Part shown: piece after piece, positions 1-9,396 of the stretch
Numbering within the stretch: position 1 is the first letter of the stretch
How the letters are laid out: each line of letters begins with the position of its first letter
DNA from: Roridomyces roridus
Lineage: Eukaryota; Basidiomycota; Agaricomycetes; Agaricales; Mycenaceae
Assembly (NCBI GenBank): GCA_029378245.1
Contig: JARKIF010000005.1
Span: 2,728,001 to 2,792,000, forward strand
Length of the DNA stretch: 64,000 nucleotides
Reading direction: 5' to 3'
Made by a program: the position numbers and the translations under genes
Notes under the pieces: generated by a model
Told to the model about the DNA's origin: nothing
Database searches by the model: none
What the model saw: only the letters and a program-made list of their open reading frames with translations

Positions 1-230
1 ACCGTTGGCGTTCCTTCGGTGGCTATTGTCCAAGAAGAAGATCGTCAACAGATTCCAGAACAGCCTAAAATTCGTGGCGGAGGTCTTGGCAGTGTACGAC
101 GCACATGAGAGGTATATCAGCCCCGTAACCTGCCAGAGACTGTGCCAAGCAACCCGTCTTCAAGTTTTCGCGTTAACCATGGAGTCCGTGAGACGTGGTG
201 TCTGGCGTCGCTTCGCTTGACGAGGTCGTT
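1..230. repeat. Rearranged fragment of a dispersed repeat
   Basis: No complete gene is visible. Bases about 10-60 read FLRWLLSKKKIV on the + strand and resemble the reverse complement of about 14525-14590, which reads FLKWLLSVKKIV on the minus strand. Bases about 65-130 read AEVLAVYDAHERYI and resemble about 14790-14860 on the same strand (AEVLALFDAHERYI). The two halves therefore match the 14.5-kb locus in opposite orientations, which implies rearrangement of a dispersed element or gene fragment. The parent family was not recognised. Confidence 0.35.
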
Positions 231-254
231 AAGTACTCGTTCACCTAGGAAGGA

Positions 255-450
255 AGCAATCATGCTCGTCTTAGGTAGGCAGAGCAATACGCACCATCAA
301 GTCAGCCCACTCACGATCTTCCGTTGTCTAGTCTGCATAAGCTCCCCAGGAGCCGCTTTCTGAGCGATGGTCAAAGGCTGCTTGGATTTCCTGGGGGCAG
401 CCTTCTCCTAATTCAGTCTAGCTTCTTACCTGGAGCGACAGCCATTCATG
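255..450 (-). pseudogene. Decayed copy of the 3' end of the gene at 33651-34268
   Basis: This stretch aligns on the same strand with about 33655-33850. Shared blocks include the one around 'acgcaccatcaagtcagccc' and the one beginning 'ccgctttctgagcgatggtc'. Several small indels and an in-frame stop break the reading frame. Only the last 60 or so codons of the intact gene are represented. It lies just outside the left arm of the large inverted duplication, yet it is direct, not inverted, relative to its intact counterpart beside the right arm. Confidence 0.6.
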
Positions 451-720
451 AGGTATCAAGATCGAGGTTCTCTGTCTGGCAGCGAGCTTGTTGACCTGCC
501 AAACCCTCCCACACGGCCCTGCAAGACATGAGCTACTTTTCAGTGAGCGTCACATCGTGTGCTATGACTTTTAAATCATCGGAGTATAAAACATTTGTAC
601 TCTACCGTTCCAATGCCATACGCAATGATATGAGCAGACCGAGAATTCATTCACAATTTCACATAAAATTGAAAAACTGGCAGCCAAACAGTCACCAACA
701 GTGCTCGTCCATCACCCAAA

Positions 721-2167
721 TTAGGCAATTTCTCGGTCTCCCGTTTCTGGTACGAACGGCCAAACCGCCCCTGGTACATGCCCACCAATGCCAAGCACCT
801 TGTATTCTTCACCCATTCCACTAGGATCCACCAACCGCTTGGCCGCCTCCCTTATTGCAACACCTCCATCCTCGGACCTTTGTGCCGCAGCCTCGACGCG
901 CATAGACAAGCCCATACCCTCAAGAAACGCCGCTTGCGAGATAGGCCCATGTGTCACACCAAAATCACCCACTGCCTCGCGCAGGTACGCAAAGTCCACA
1001 TTCACAGTGAGGTCGCACTCTCCCGGTTCGTGGAAGATGTCGGCAATCTCGTGGTTCTTGAAGGCCCGGAACGATTGGTCGAATGCTCGGTCGGCACCGT
1101 AGTCTACGACGAGGCCGCAGCCAAGCGACACCGTCGAGCTCCCTTCGCGCGGTGGTCCATGAATGAGCTCCCCGATAGCATGCATCGTCTTGAATGCTAT
1201 TGGCGACACCTCGATCCGGGAACCGACGGGCATGTCTTTGAAGCGCGAGGAAGAGAAGCCGAGGAGGGTGGATGCCGCGGAGGCTTGTGGAGACAGGACG
1301 TATCGGAAGCGTGGATAGGTCTCTTCAGACGACTCTGCTAGGGCGATTAGAAGTTCTTGCCAGCCTTGTTCCGTTTTCTGAGAAGGACTGAGCAAACGAG
1401 TCGGTGCAGAGCGACGTGGCATTACCTGGATGGTATGGAACGGAAGAGCGTCGAAAAACTCGTGTGCGACGACCATGGTGTATTCTTCAGCAGACGGAGC
1501 AATGTCGTCGACAGAGTCGTGCCAGCCGAGTGTACAGTTGGACTTGCGCGCCTCTGGTTCTAGTCTAGCTTCCTGGAGTGCCTTCAGCGTAGGGCTGGTC
1601 TCGATGAGATGCACGCTCCTCAGTTTGTCCTTGCCAAACCGAGCGAGGACCTATACACAATCAGCAAACGTCCTGTTCAAGAGAGATTCCACGCACACGA
1701 ATAACATCCTGCATGAGCGTCCCGCGTCCAGGCCCAAGCTCGACTATGCGGATAGGAAGCTGGGGACCTTGCATCCACTGGGACATGAGCCACACGCCCA
1801 GCAGCTCGAGTTCACGTCGGTTCGTCATTCATCTTGGTATCGGGCGCCAAATACCTCTCCGAAAAGCGAGGTAATCTCTGGGCTCGTAACAAAGTCGCCC
1901 TTGGAGCCAAAGATGGGGTTTTTCGGGTTCATGTAGTACCCTGCGGTTGGGTGGGACAAACACATTTGCATGTACGTCGAGAAGGATATGGGACCCGTCG
2001 CCTGAATGGGTCGGTGAGCCGAGTCGAGAAGATACGACATCTGAGCATACTTTTATTCCGTCCATGATGATTTTTTCTACAACGGTTACGGGAGGTGGGG
2101 TTGACAGTAGCCTCCGTGTAGGTGCCCTTGTAGGCCATCGGAGGTGAGGACCGCGGAATCGTAGCAT
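721..2167 (-). CDS. NDUFAF7: Mitochondrial protein-arginine methyltransferase NDUFAF7 (MidA family), left copy
   Basis: SAM-dependent methyltransferase of the MidA/NDUFAF7 (DUF185) family. In other eukaryotes this protein dimethylates a complex I subunit in the mitochondrial matrix during early assembly. Proposed exons are 2051-2167, 1855-2001, 1697-1804 and 721-1650 (433 aa), joined by GT-AG introns of about 46-50 nt. The N terminus is rich in Arg and Ser (MLRFRGPHLRWPTRAPTRR), a typical mitochondrial presequence; a start further upstream would need TTG. Diagnostic segments are ATGPISFSTYMQ, SHPTAGYY, GDFVTSPEI and the SAM motif VELGPGRGTL, followed by AHEFFDALPFH. The length is normal. It differs from the right-arm copy by small in-frame indels (HGPPREGSSTV against QGNSTE; DFGVTHG against DFGPAVPTHG) and a longer C terminus (ETGDREIA). 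The F-box gene lies upstream on the same strand. Confidence 0.9.
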
Positions 2168-2515
2168 ACAGAGCCGGGTGAAGGTTGGGAACAAGAGGCG
2201 ATCACGCTTTCCTTTTCGGTGCGCTCAGTGGTCACTGAAGGAAATGACTATTCGACGAGATACTTTCAAGCCAAACTTCTGCCATTGAAGGAAAATATAC
2301 ACCGACACCCCCGCCCCCCACATATAGCTTATCCATCGAGTTATCCTATTCAGCTCCCCAAATATGCACATAACTTGCTCTCCCCGGCCACATACGTCTT
2401 CAATCATCCCCACATACACCATGCCTTCTCTAAGGCAGCTTGGGGATGCTCTTCATACGTGCGATATGCCTGCAAAACCCAAGTCATTCAACGAAATGGC
2501 AGCCGAGCAGTGGGC
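2168..2515. other. Intergenic region between the F-box gene and NDUFAF7 (left arm)
   Basis: About 350 bp of probable promoter for the methyltransferase gene, conserved in mirror image at 31669-32017. It holds the motif CCCCCCACATATAGCTTA near 2314-2332, which also recurs several times at about 5080-5240. No gene is supported here. Confidence 0.5.
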
Positions 2516-3931
2516 TCACCTTATCAAACAATCCATGCTCTTGGACCCTATGTGAAGCCGCATTCTCCTCCTCTCGAGGCTCGCAAGTTCCGCGAGGTCG
2601 ATACGGTGTGCATGACGCTCGCCGTCTGCGGACCAAACGACCTGAAATGCCTCCAGCGCGACTTGACGACCTGTCCCCTCTGTGGTGCGGCTGCGCAATG
2701 CATGCACGAATGCGTCTTTGAGAATGTATTCATACTGGAAAATTCGCAGTGACTTGAGCTCAGCGAGGAAATCTCGGCTCTCCTTGAGCTTGGCGAAGAA
2801 GGGGGTGAGAAAGTCCTCGGTCGGACTGGTGAACTCGACATGAGTCAATTGGGCCAACTGTGTGAACCACTGGACGCCATAGGAATAGGGATAAATCTCC
2901 GTTAAAGGCGCGGTGGAGCTGAAGGAAAGGTGCCGCAACGACGCGGAAACGCGGGAGAAGAAAGTGGCCATCTCGGTGTCGAAACGCTCCAGATCTGGAA
3001 CGTTCCCAATCTCCAAATGCTCTAGCGCAGGGGCGTCGAGGAGCTCGAGCATATTGGCGACGGCAGCGTGCTCGACATCGTAGCTGCGACTGGGCGGCGA
3101 TCTGGTCAAACGCAGGGTCTTGAGGTGGTGCATGGTGACCATAAGGTGGTCATGGAGGGGATCAGTGAGATCCAAAGTGGTGCTGCATTCGACGAGGGAT
3201 GGAGAAGCCCGAAGGAACGTCAAGCAGTCGTTTGCAGTCATGTACTCCCCGATGAATTTGGTGAGCGTTGCCGAAGGATGGATGAAAAGGAGAGCATTGG
3301 CTGGCATTTGAAGAATTGCCTCGCGAAGACGCGGTGCAGTGCCGCAGTAGCGAAAAGATGTATTCCATCGGCGCTCGGTCTGGTTTTCTTGCCACCCCCA
3401 AAGATCCCTGACTTCCAATTTCTCGAGCAGGGGAAACGCGAGATTTTCCCTATCCAGATGCGTGATGCCAATCTCCAGCGTCAAACTATGGAGTCGTGCG
3501 GCGACAGGCTCAATAATGTCGCGGAGGTCACTGCTGTCCAAGTCGTTGTCCAAGTCGTCCGGCCCAAAAAAGGCCAATGCCACAGGCAATATTCCTGCCC
3601 ACTGGAACCACGCGTCTGCGAAATTCCCGATTCGTCTTGCTGGGAATAGTTTTAAAAGCTCCTCGGCGAACAGATCCAACGTCGTCCATAGTCTGTGGTT
3701 AGCCAGAGCTATCGCTCGCCAATGTTTGCAGACGAGCAAAGGAAGCAATGGGAACTGGTCGACGCGGGGTCTGCGATCAGACCTGGACTGGAGAGCGTGC
3801 ATGAAAATCTCCGCCATAATTTCGTTTGGGAAGATGGGGTAGTTTCCACTGTGCGTGCATTTCTGGGCATGGTCTGTGCGCTTTCCCGACTGCGCGGGGT
3901 CGCGCTCATCGCGAGGATGGGCCTGGGACAT
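2516..3931 (-). CDS. F-box protein, intact left-arm copy
   Basis: F-box proteins recruit substrates to SCF (Skp1-Cullin-F-box) ubiquitin ligases. This one has the agaric F-box form near residues 30-75: FPNEIMAEIF, then LLPLLVCKHWRAIALANHRL, then W. A long leucine-rich tail without recognised repeats follows. The first in-frame ATG (MSQAHPRDERD) gives 471 aa. An open frame continues upstream to 4036 but lacks an ATG, so a 5' exon cannot be excluded. The right-arm duplicate at 30263-31668 carries a stop and two frameshifts, leaving this as the functional copy. The substrate is unknown. Confidence 0.8.
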   Translation of the reverse strand: MSQAHPRDERDPAQSGKRTDHAQKCTHSGNYPIFPNEIMAEIFMHALQSRSDRRPRVDQFPLLPLLVCKHWRAIALANHRLWTTLDLFAEELLKLFPARRIGNFADAWFQWAGILPVALAFFGPDDLDNDLDSSDLRDIIEPVAARLHSLTLEIGITHLDRENLAFPLLEKLEVRDLWGWQENQTERRWNTSFRYCGTAPRLREAILQMPANALLFIHPSATLTKFIGEYMTANDCLTFLRASPSLVECSTTLDLTDPLHDHLMVTMHHLKTLRLTRSPPSRSYDVEHAAVANMLELLDAPALEHLEIGNVPDLERFDTEMATFFSRVSASLRHLSFSSTAPLTEIYPYSYGVQWFTQLAQLTHVEFTSPTEDFLTPFFAKLKESRDFLAELKSLRIFQYEYILKDAFVHALRSRTTEGTGRQVALEAFQVVWSADGERHAHRIDLAELASLERRRMRLHIGSKSMDCLIR

Positions 3932-4380
3932 GGCAGTGGAAGCGAACAGTCGATGGACTGGTCCAACGCGCGTGATGGGAATCCGACATTGTTCGCGAGA
4001 TTGTCGTAAAACTCGGGTTCCATTTCGGACAGACAATGGACGAGCAGAGAGAACATTACATCAGCATGTCCCGTTCACAATAGCGACGCTGGCCAACTGG
4101 GGTCCTCTTTACGTATGCTCTCGCATGGACTCGTCCTTGCCAAAGTCGTCAAGAATCCCTTCGTTGACCACAGTCAATTGAAAGTCAAGGCATACACGGA
4201 ATGACCGACCTCGAATGGGTTCATGCTCGTAGCTCTGTACTTGTAACGGGAACCAGCCAATTCAAACAACCGGCCACGCGTAGCATACCAGTACCATTGG
4301 AGGTCGACAGACCGGTACCTGAGGAAGTCACTGAGCTGGAATGAAGCAAAAGGAGGGAATAGACACACAACGCCATAAGA

Positions 4381-4655
4381 TCGCACCGAACCCAGCGAAG
4401 ACGAGTGCTTGCAGGAGACCAGCAGCAGGGGGACTCGAGCCATGCAACAGGGAAGCCGGTGACGAGTACGCTGCCAGCAGGAGCGGTCAATTGTGCATGC
4501 CACTGCTCGATGACCAGCGTTCGCACCAAACCCAGCGAAGACGATCGCCTGCAGCAGACCAGTCACAGAGGGAATCGAGCCATGCGGGAGGGACGCCGGT
4601 GACGAGCACGCTGCCAGCAGGAGCGGTCAATTGTGCTCGATGACTGGCCAGCGTT
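4381..4655. repeat. Private tandem duplication, period 140 bp
   Basis: Unit 1 starts at 4381 (TCGCACCGAACCCAGCGAAG) and unit 2 at 4521 (TCGCACCAAACCCAGCGAAG). Both end with the block CTGCCAGCAGGAGCGGTCAA and a near-identical 'ctcgatga' segment. The right arm has one unit only (about 29660-29800). The duplication therefore arose in the left arm after, or was lost from the right arm since, the inverted duplication. The units have diverged by scattered substitutions. Confidence 0.85.
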
Positions 4656-5059
4656 CGGCTTCAGGAAGTCTGGACTCTGCTCATCCCGCTATCTCCAGAG
4701 CCATGCTCACGCCGCAGTTCTCCTCCAAACTAGAGCCGTCTCATCCTGCCCGCCTTCTGTCAGGCCCATGCGGTTTCCGACTCGTGGCCTTCGAGAAAAT
4801 GGCGGCCAATTTATGTGCAAATCGCTTGGGAAAGCCAGGTTCGAGCGCAGTTTTCGACGTTTGACCGATTCATGAAGGGCGCAGTTCTGGCTAGCTGCCC
4901 AGTGGACCAGGAGCACCGTGAAGAGGAGGTTTGTTACAGCAGGTTTCCTCACTTCCTTTTTCGGTCATCCGCTTGAAGTCCTCAGTTCGTTGCAGACCCA
5001 ACATTTTCAAGCCAGTTTATGCGATTGAAAGAAGAAAAAAAGATACAATAAACCCGCCT

Positions 5060-5310
5060 GCTGCTACGGACATGCCCCCACCCCCCACATACAGCTTCTC
5101 CTTCCTTCACAGAACTCTCCCCGTCTCGGTCGTCAGATTCACCCGTCCCCCACATATAGCTTCTCCTCAAACTCCTCCTCTCTGTCTTGAGATTCACCCT
5201 CCCCCCACATAAACGCGTTGCTTCATCTCCCCGACCCTCGAACATATATCTCCCTCCTCCAGACACAAACATTTCTTCTCTTGATCCTCCTCCCCACATG
5301 ATACGCACTA
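5060..5310. repeat. Cluster of CCCCCACATATAGCTTCTCC-like motifs (left arm)
   Basis: Four or five imperfect copies spaced about 60-70 bp apart (about 5080, 5150, 5205 and 5290). Each begins with a run of C followed by ACATA and, in the best copies, AGCTTCTCC. The cluster is mirrored at 29010-29260, and a single further copy lies near 2314. The spacing is looser than a classical minisatellite. Function is unknown; it could be a promoter element array or simple-repeat drift. Confidence 0.6.
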
Positions 5311-5620
5311 TATCTCTTTCCTCCACTCCCTATGCGATCCTGCCGCGTGCCCCAAGCCTCCGCAATCAGTGCTCCGCACAAGAAGAAAAATAGCGCCAGG
5401 CTGGTGGTGATGACGATGAAGCGGTTGGTGAATGTCGTACTCGGCCTATGCCGGTCGCTGAAGAGATTTCGAGAATTGCAAGCCGGAAAGCAGTTGTACG
5501 AACACGAAACCGGGGACCAAAAGCGGAAGAGGACCGAGACCGGGACGGGACCATAGACAAAACAAGACACGGATAGCGCACCTCCTTTCCCTCTCATCAT
5601 CTCCCCTCCTCCCCTCCACT

Positions 5621-7294
5621 TCAAAACTCTGAACGCAAGCAGACAAAGGTCACATCCGAGGTCGAGCAATGGCGATAAAAGCTCGGGCTTGAGGTAGAGT
5701 TGGCCTCTTGAACCTTGAAGATCTTCTCTTCGTCGTGACCCGATACCGCGACCTTGCCAAACAACGAAGATACCCAAAACGCAAAGCCTTTCTTGCCGAC
5801 GGTGCTGACCGAACAAGCGTCGCCCTTGAGGACCGAGGACGAATCCGAACCCTCGCTGGTGGCCTTGAGGGAGATCGGAATGTCTTGCAGGAGGGGCTGC
5901 AGCTTGGGAGCAGACTTGAAAACGCTCTTGACAACGGTCTTGAGAAGGCTCGAGAGCGGCGCGTGGAACGTCGGGGCCACGTAATAGAAGGACTTGGTGT
6001 CCGTAGGGCGGGAGTGGTCTGCCTTGCGGACCATACGACGTGCGAGGGTCGGAACGTAGGGCGTTGGAGGGACCCAAGGAACAGTGACTTCATGGCGATA
6101 AACCGCATCCCAGTTGCTGAATAGAATGAGAAAGGGCGAACACGAGAGAATAGAGTACTTACACTCCACTGAAATAGGCATGCCACTTCATTTGACCAAT
6201 AGTCAGCCGCTTCGCGCCATCCAAGACCAGCAAACCCCTTAGAAGATCCTTGGCGGCCTCGTCAAGACCGTCCTGGGCGGTGAAGATGAGCTCGTCTGTG
6301 CCGTCGTAGGGCATGCGCCCAGTGCTCATCCTGTACATGAGAGCACCTAGAGCCCAGAGGTCGGTGTCGAGGCCGTAAGGTGTGCCGGCTTTCTGAGCGG
6401 GAGACATCCAGCTAGGAGTGCCGCAGCGGTCTTGAATAGGCTGGAAGAACGAGCCGCTAGAGGCCTCCGGGTCCACATCAAACGAGACATAATCGGGCTC
6501 GTTGTGACCAAACATATCGACTCCCTCGTACGACTTTGCGAGCCCAAAGTCACCGAGCACGACGTTCCCTTCCGCCGTCAGGAACACGTTGGCTGGCTTT
6601 ATGTCGCCATGAACAATCTTGAGGTCATGTAGGGTCTCGACCGCCGTGACCTGAGAATACAATCAGCTTGAGAGTTGACGTATTTCGAGTAGGACGTACC
6701 AGTTGAGCTATATATAATTTGACTCTATCTGCACTGAGCGCCATACCGGTAAGCGTCTTGCCGTCGACCAAATGACTTGACATGTCCTTGCCCGCGCACC
6801 AGGGCTAGAGCGCAGAGGATGAGCTCGCCATTCATGAAAGCGCGGTATACAGCACTCACTGTGACAATGTACGAGCTCTTAGAGTCGTTCCATGACGCAA
6901 CCAGAGGTAAAAGCGACCGCGGGGGATTGGGCAGCTGGGCGACGGTCTTGAGGACGTTGCGCTCGGCGATGGCGCTGAGAGAGTTGCGCGGGGTGGATCT
7001 TCATGGTGTAGATACGGCCGTAGGCCCTGTCTCGGACGAGGTGGACGGAGGAGGATTGAGTCTGAAACAATTTGAGGAGAGGGTCGAAGTCCCCAGTGGA
7101 GACCGTCTTGGGTGATATCGCCTGGTGGAATTTTAGCTTATACAGCACAGGCGAGCGGATGGAATGCATTACCTGCTTGACGAAGACGCGGCGGATGCCG
7201 TTCGAGAATGAGGAGGAGAGCAAGGCGAACGACTGGGCAGAGGATTATGAGCAGAACGAGCCTGGGCGACGCGACTTACGTTGGACGAGAACAT
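5621..7294 (-). pseudogene. Ser/Thr protein kinase, probable pseudogene (left-arm copy)
   Basis: Mirror copy of the intact kinase at 27029-28701, with the same exon layout (MFSSN first exon at 7294). Two lesions are visible. First, one extra base at about 6997 (ATGAAGATCCACC against ATGAAGACCACC on the coding strand) throws the N-lobe frame off about 40 codons into the third exon. Second, the catalytic-loop motif is HGDIKPANVF instead of HRDIKPANVF. Downstream exons (VVLGDFGLAKSY, CGTPSWMSP, LWALGALMYRMSTGRMPYDG) remain open. Loss of function looks probable unless an unseen splice form bypasses the insertion. Confidence 0.75.
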
Positions 7295-7769
7295 ATTGCG
7301 ATGTGAGAACGAGATTGTGTGTGGTTGGGTGCGAGAGAGCAGATGGACGTGGAGAACAAGAGCGAAAACTGCAGACACCAGCCGCCCGCCCCTGATTTAT
7401 GTATCGCGCGGGAAGTGGCTAGCATTGTCTCGAAAAGCTGGTGATTCTAGGGGTAGCAGCTCGTTCGGGCTACGAAGAGTTCGCAAGTGAAGAGTTCGGG
7501 GATGAACATGAAGGCAGTGTCGTTGCTGGTCGTGATGAGCTCGACCCGACTCTGGTGGCTCGGGTCAAGAGGCCGCATCTGATGGCGGGCGACCTTTGCT
7601 AAATCCGAAAAAAAAAGTCGGTGCCGCTATGGCTGCCCTCGCATTTCTCTACCGCAGCAGTCCCTGATTCACCGGCGTCAAAGACTTGGAAGGAAAGGCG
7701 ATTGATATAGCATATCGACTAAACACAACTAAGTTACACTCAAGGGCTGCCCCAAGCCTGCACCGCATC
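7295..7769. promoter_or_regulatory. Upstream region of the left kinase copy
   Basis: About 300 bp (7295-7600) are clearly homologous in reverse complement to 26730-27028 upstream of the intact kinase. Blocks include CACTTCCCGCGCGATACATA followed by AATCAGGGGCGGGCGG; the ATAAAT may act as a TATA-like element. Similarity stops near 7600, which marks the inner edge of the duplication. The remainder to 7769 shows nothing recognisable. Confidence 0.5.
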
Positions 7770-7960
7770 CTATGCAGCATTCCACTCACATTCGCACGTC
7801 CAAAGATCCATCCTGGTCCTCGCCTTCTGCCCCACTTCCACAAAGACCGAATCCAGTTTCCAAAGGGCCTCCAGGGTCCAGCCGGACTCGGGTCGCAGAG
7901 CCTCGCTCGTAAGAAAGCTGGCATGCGGAGCGCTGATAATCGGCCTATGCTGAAGTGATC
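7770..7960 (-). pseudogene. 3' relic of an F-box gene
   Basis: The minus-strand frame ends RMDLWTCECEWNAA, nearly the same C terminus as the intact F-box gene at 24965-26548 (RMDLWTCECSWNAS). Preceding residues also align (LEALWKLDSVFVEVGQKA with LEALRDAGLGLCVESGQK). About 60 codons survive; no F-box or start is present. It abuts the inner edge of the left arm, as the intact gene abuts the right arm, but it is much more diverged than the arms themselves. Confidence 0.7.
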
Positions 7961-8083
7961 GTGCTCGCCGGGGTAGGTGGTACAAAACTTTGAGTTTGCT
8001 GGAGGAGCCCTTGCTGAGCCGACGCGGCGTCTTGGTGGACTTTGACCGATTCATTTTGGAAGCACATCTTGGCCATATCAGCC

Positions 8084-9330
8084 CTATAAGGAATGAGCTC
8101 CCCAAACCAAAAAAAAAATCGAGAAAAAACGCACCGCGTTCGCTTTCGGAAGGTTCTCCTGAAATGCCTTCTCGACCATATCAAAATCAGGCTCCCCTCC
8201 GCGCTCAAATTTCCTGAACGCCTCCTTCATATGTTCCCCCGAACTAACATAATGATGGTATTCTTGAAACAGCTGATGTACGCCCTGAACCACAGGTCTG
8301 AGCGATCCAAAGTTCTTCGTCGGATGTTCCGGAAGACGATCGGCGATAAAAACCGTTTTGTCCATGCGTGCAAGTTCCCGTGTCCTGGATTCGTGCACCC
8401 AAGGCTCAAATCCATACGGGGGGTCGTCGATCTCTTGCCCGTCGTGGTAGCAGTAGATGACATACGCCATAACATAGAGGAGGGATTCGAGGTCGAAACG
8501 ATAGATGTGTAGCGGTGGGTCCCCGGGCTTGAGAAGCTCGCGGGCCATGAAAGGCTGTGTGCCCGTACGCCGCTGTGAAGTGGACGCGTCGAGCTCCGCC
8601 CAATGGACAGCCAAGTCAAAGTCGTTGAGGACACCATAAACGTGTCCGTCTTTCATGCGAAACATGAGATTACTGATGCTGATATCGCGGTGCATGATGC
8701 CCGCGATCTCATACATCCAGTGGTAGCCTGTCCACAGGGTAAGCCATTGCAAGGACCGAAAACGGACAACGCACAGCGAAAGATGTCGTAGAAAGCCTTG
8801 CCCAAGTCTTGCGAATTTGTCAAATCGGTGATGGGGTAGAGTTCCTCGAAAACCACGACGTGAAGCTCCTCAACCTCTTCGTCGCAGTACTCGGAAAGCC
8901 CTAGCTGGGCCGGTGTCGCGTGAAATTCATCCAACAAGCACGGCAGATGATCGCGGACCCATAAGAACTCTCCAGTAGCCTTTTCCGTGGCCTCCTTGAT
9001 CACTTCCACCTCCGATTTTCTCGACGTCGGAGCAGGCCAGATACACTTGAGAATGACGCTCCGCCCTCCCGAGTCCGAGTCCGAGTGCATGGTCGCACGA
9101 GAGACCCAAGTGCCGCATCTGGATACGATAGTGTCTCCAAGGACGAGAGATTGCCCGCCGGGCAGATCTATGCGCATAAAGTGGTTTGAAGAAGAGGAGG
9201 TTTGTTGCCTAGCCAAACAAAGTTCCCCTATCGGACTTTTCGGCTTGCTTTCTTCCAGCACACTGCAACCGCATTCACCCGTACTGGAAATGGGATGAGT
9301 ACGAGCAGAACGAACACGGCTGGGCGACAT
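8084..9330 (-). CDS. FunK1-type fungal protein kinase
   Basis: Member of the fungal-type protein kinase family FunK1, an expanded family in agaricomycetes of poorly known function. Exons 8775-9330 and 8084-8727 join through a GT-AG intron inside the C-lobe (DIFR|CYHWMYEIAGIM), giving about 399 aa. Visible motifs are the Lys-bearing strand VILKCIWP, the catalytic loop HRDISISNLMF, the metal-binding motif as DFDLAVHW (DFD rather than DFG, as is usual in FunK1) and the activation segment GTQPFMARELL. It is short for FunK1 proteins, which often exceed 600 aa, so an N-terminal exon may be missing. A possible last exon at 7945-8090 would need a slightly different splice. Regulation is not visible. 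Confidence 0.8.
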
Positions 9331-9396
9331 ACACGATGAAATTATGCACTCCGTAGGGGCGCATCAAGGCTCATCAAAAGTCCGGTTACGCGAGTC

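Larger units (their letters stand above)
3932..5620. other. Long intergenic block with conserved but unassigned sequence (left arm)
   Basis: About 1.7 kb between the F-box gene and the kinase, mirrored at 28702-30262. It contains the 140-bp tandem duplication, a motif cluster, and a frame at 4707-4952 (minus) with a hydrophobic start (LLFTVLLVHWAASQ). That frame is equally open in the right arm but begins with GTG, not ATG. Near 5390-5470 a minus-strand frame encodes a strongly hydrophobic segment (LALFFFLCGALIAEAWG), also conserved in the right arm with a clean 3-bp length difference. It might be a 3' exon of the kinase or an independent small gene. No complete gene is supported. Confidence 0.45.
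540..7600. repeat. Left arm of a ~7-kb inverted segmental duplication
   Basis: The arm is a mirror image of about 26730-33640. Paired features sum to near-constant coordinates: 34166-34185 for the methyltransferase and F-box gene, and 34322-34323 for the kinase. Homology covers coding exons, introns and flanks. The outer edge lies near 540, where 'tttaaatcatcggagtata' pairs with its reverse complement near 33600. The inner edge lies near 7600, in the kinase upstream region. The change in coordinate sum of about 138 is accounted for by a 140-bp tandem duplication present only in this arm (4381-4655). Confidence 0.93.

Noticed and set aside
4707..4952. 81-codon frame with a signal-peptide-like start, identical in both arms
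   Set aside because: No ATG start (GTG), and conservation is explained by the recent duplication.
5223..6077. 284-aa minus-strand frame over the kinase tail
   Set aside because: A shadow of the real kinase exons for most of its length; only the hydrophobic part near 5400 is of interest.
8084..8140. Hydrophobic C terminus (FFSIFFLVWG) of the FunK1 kinase as a membrane anchor
   Set aside because: It starts at a GT donor-like site and reads through a T-rich intron-like stretch; probably intronic.
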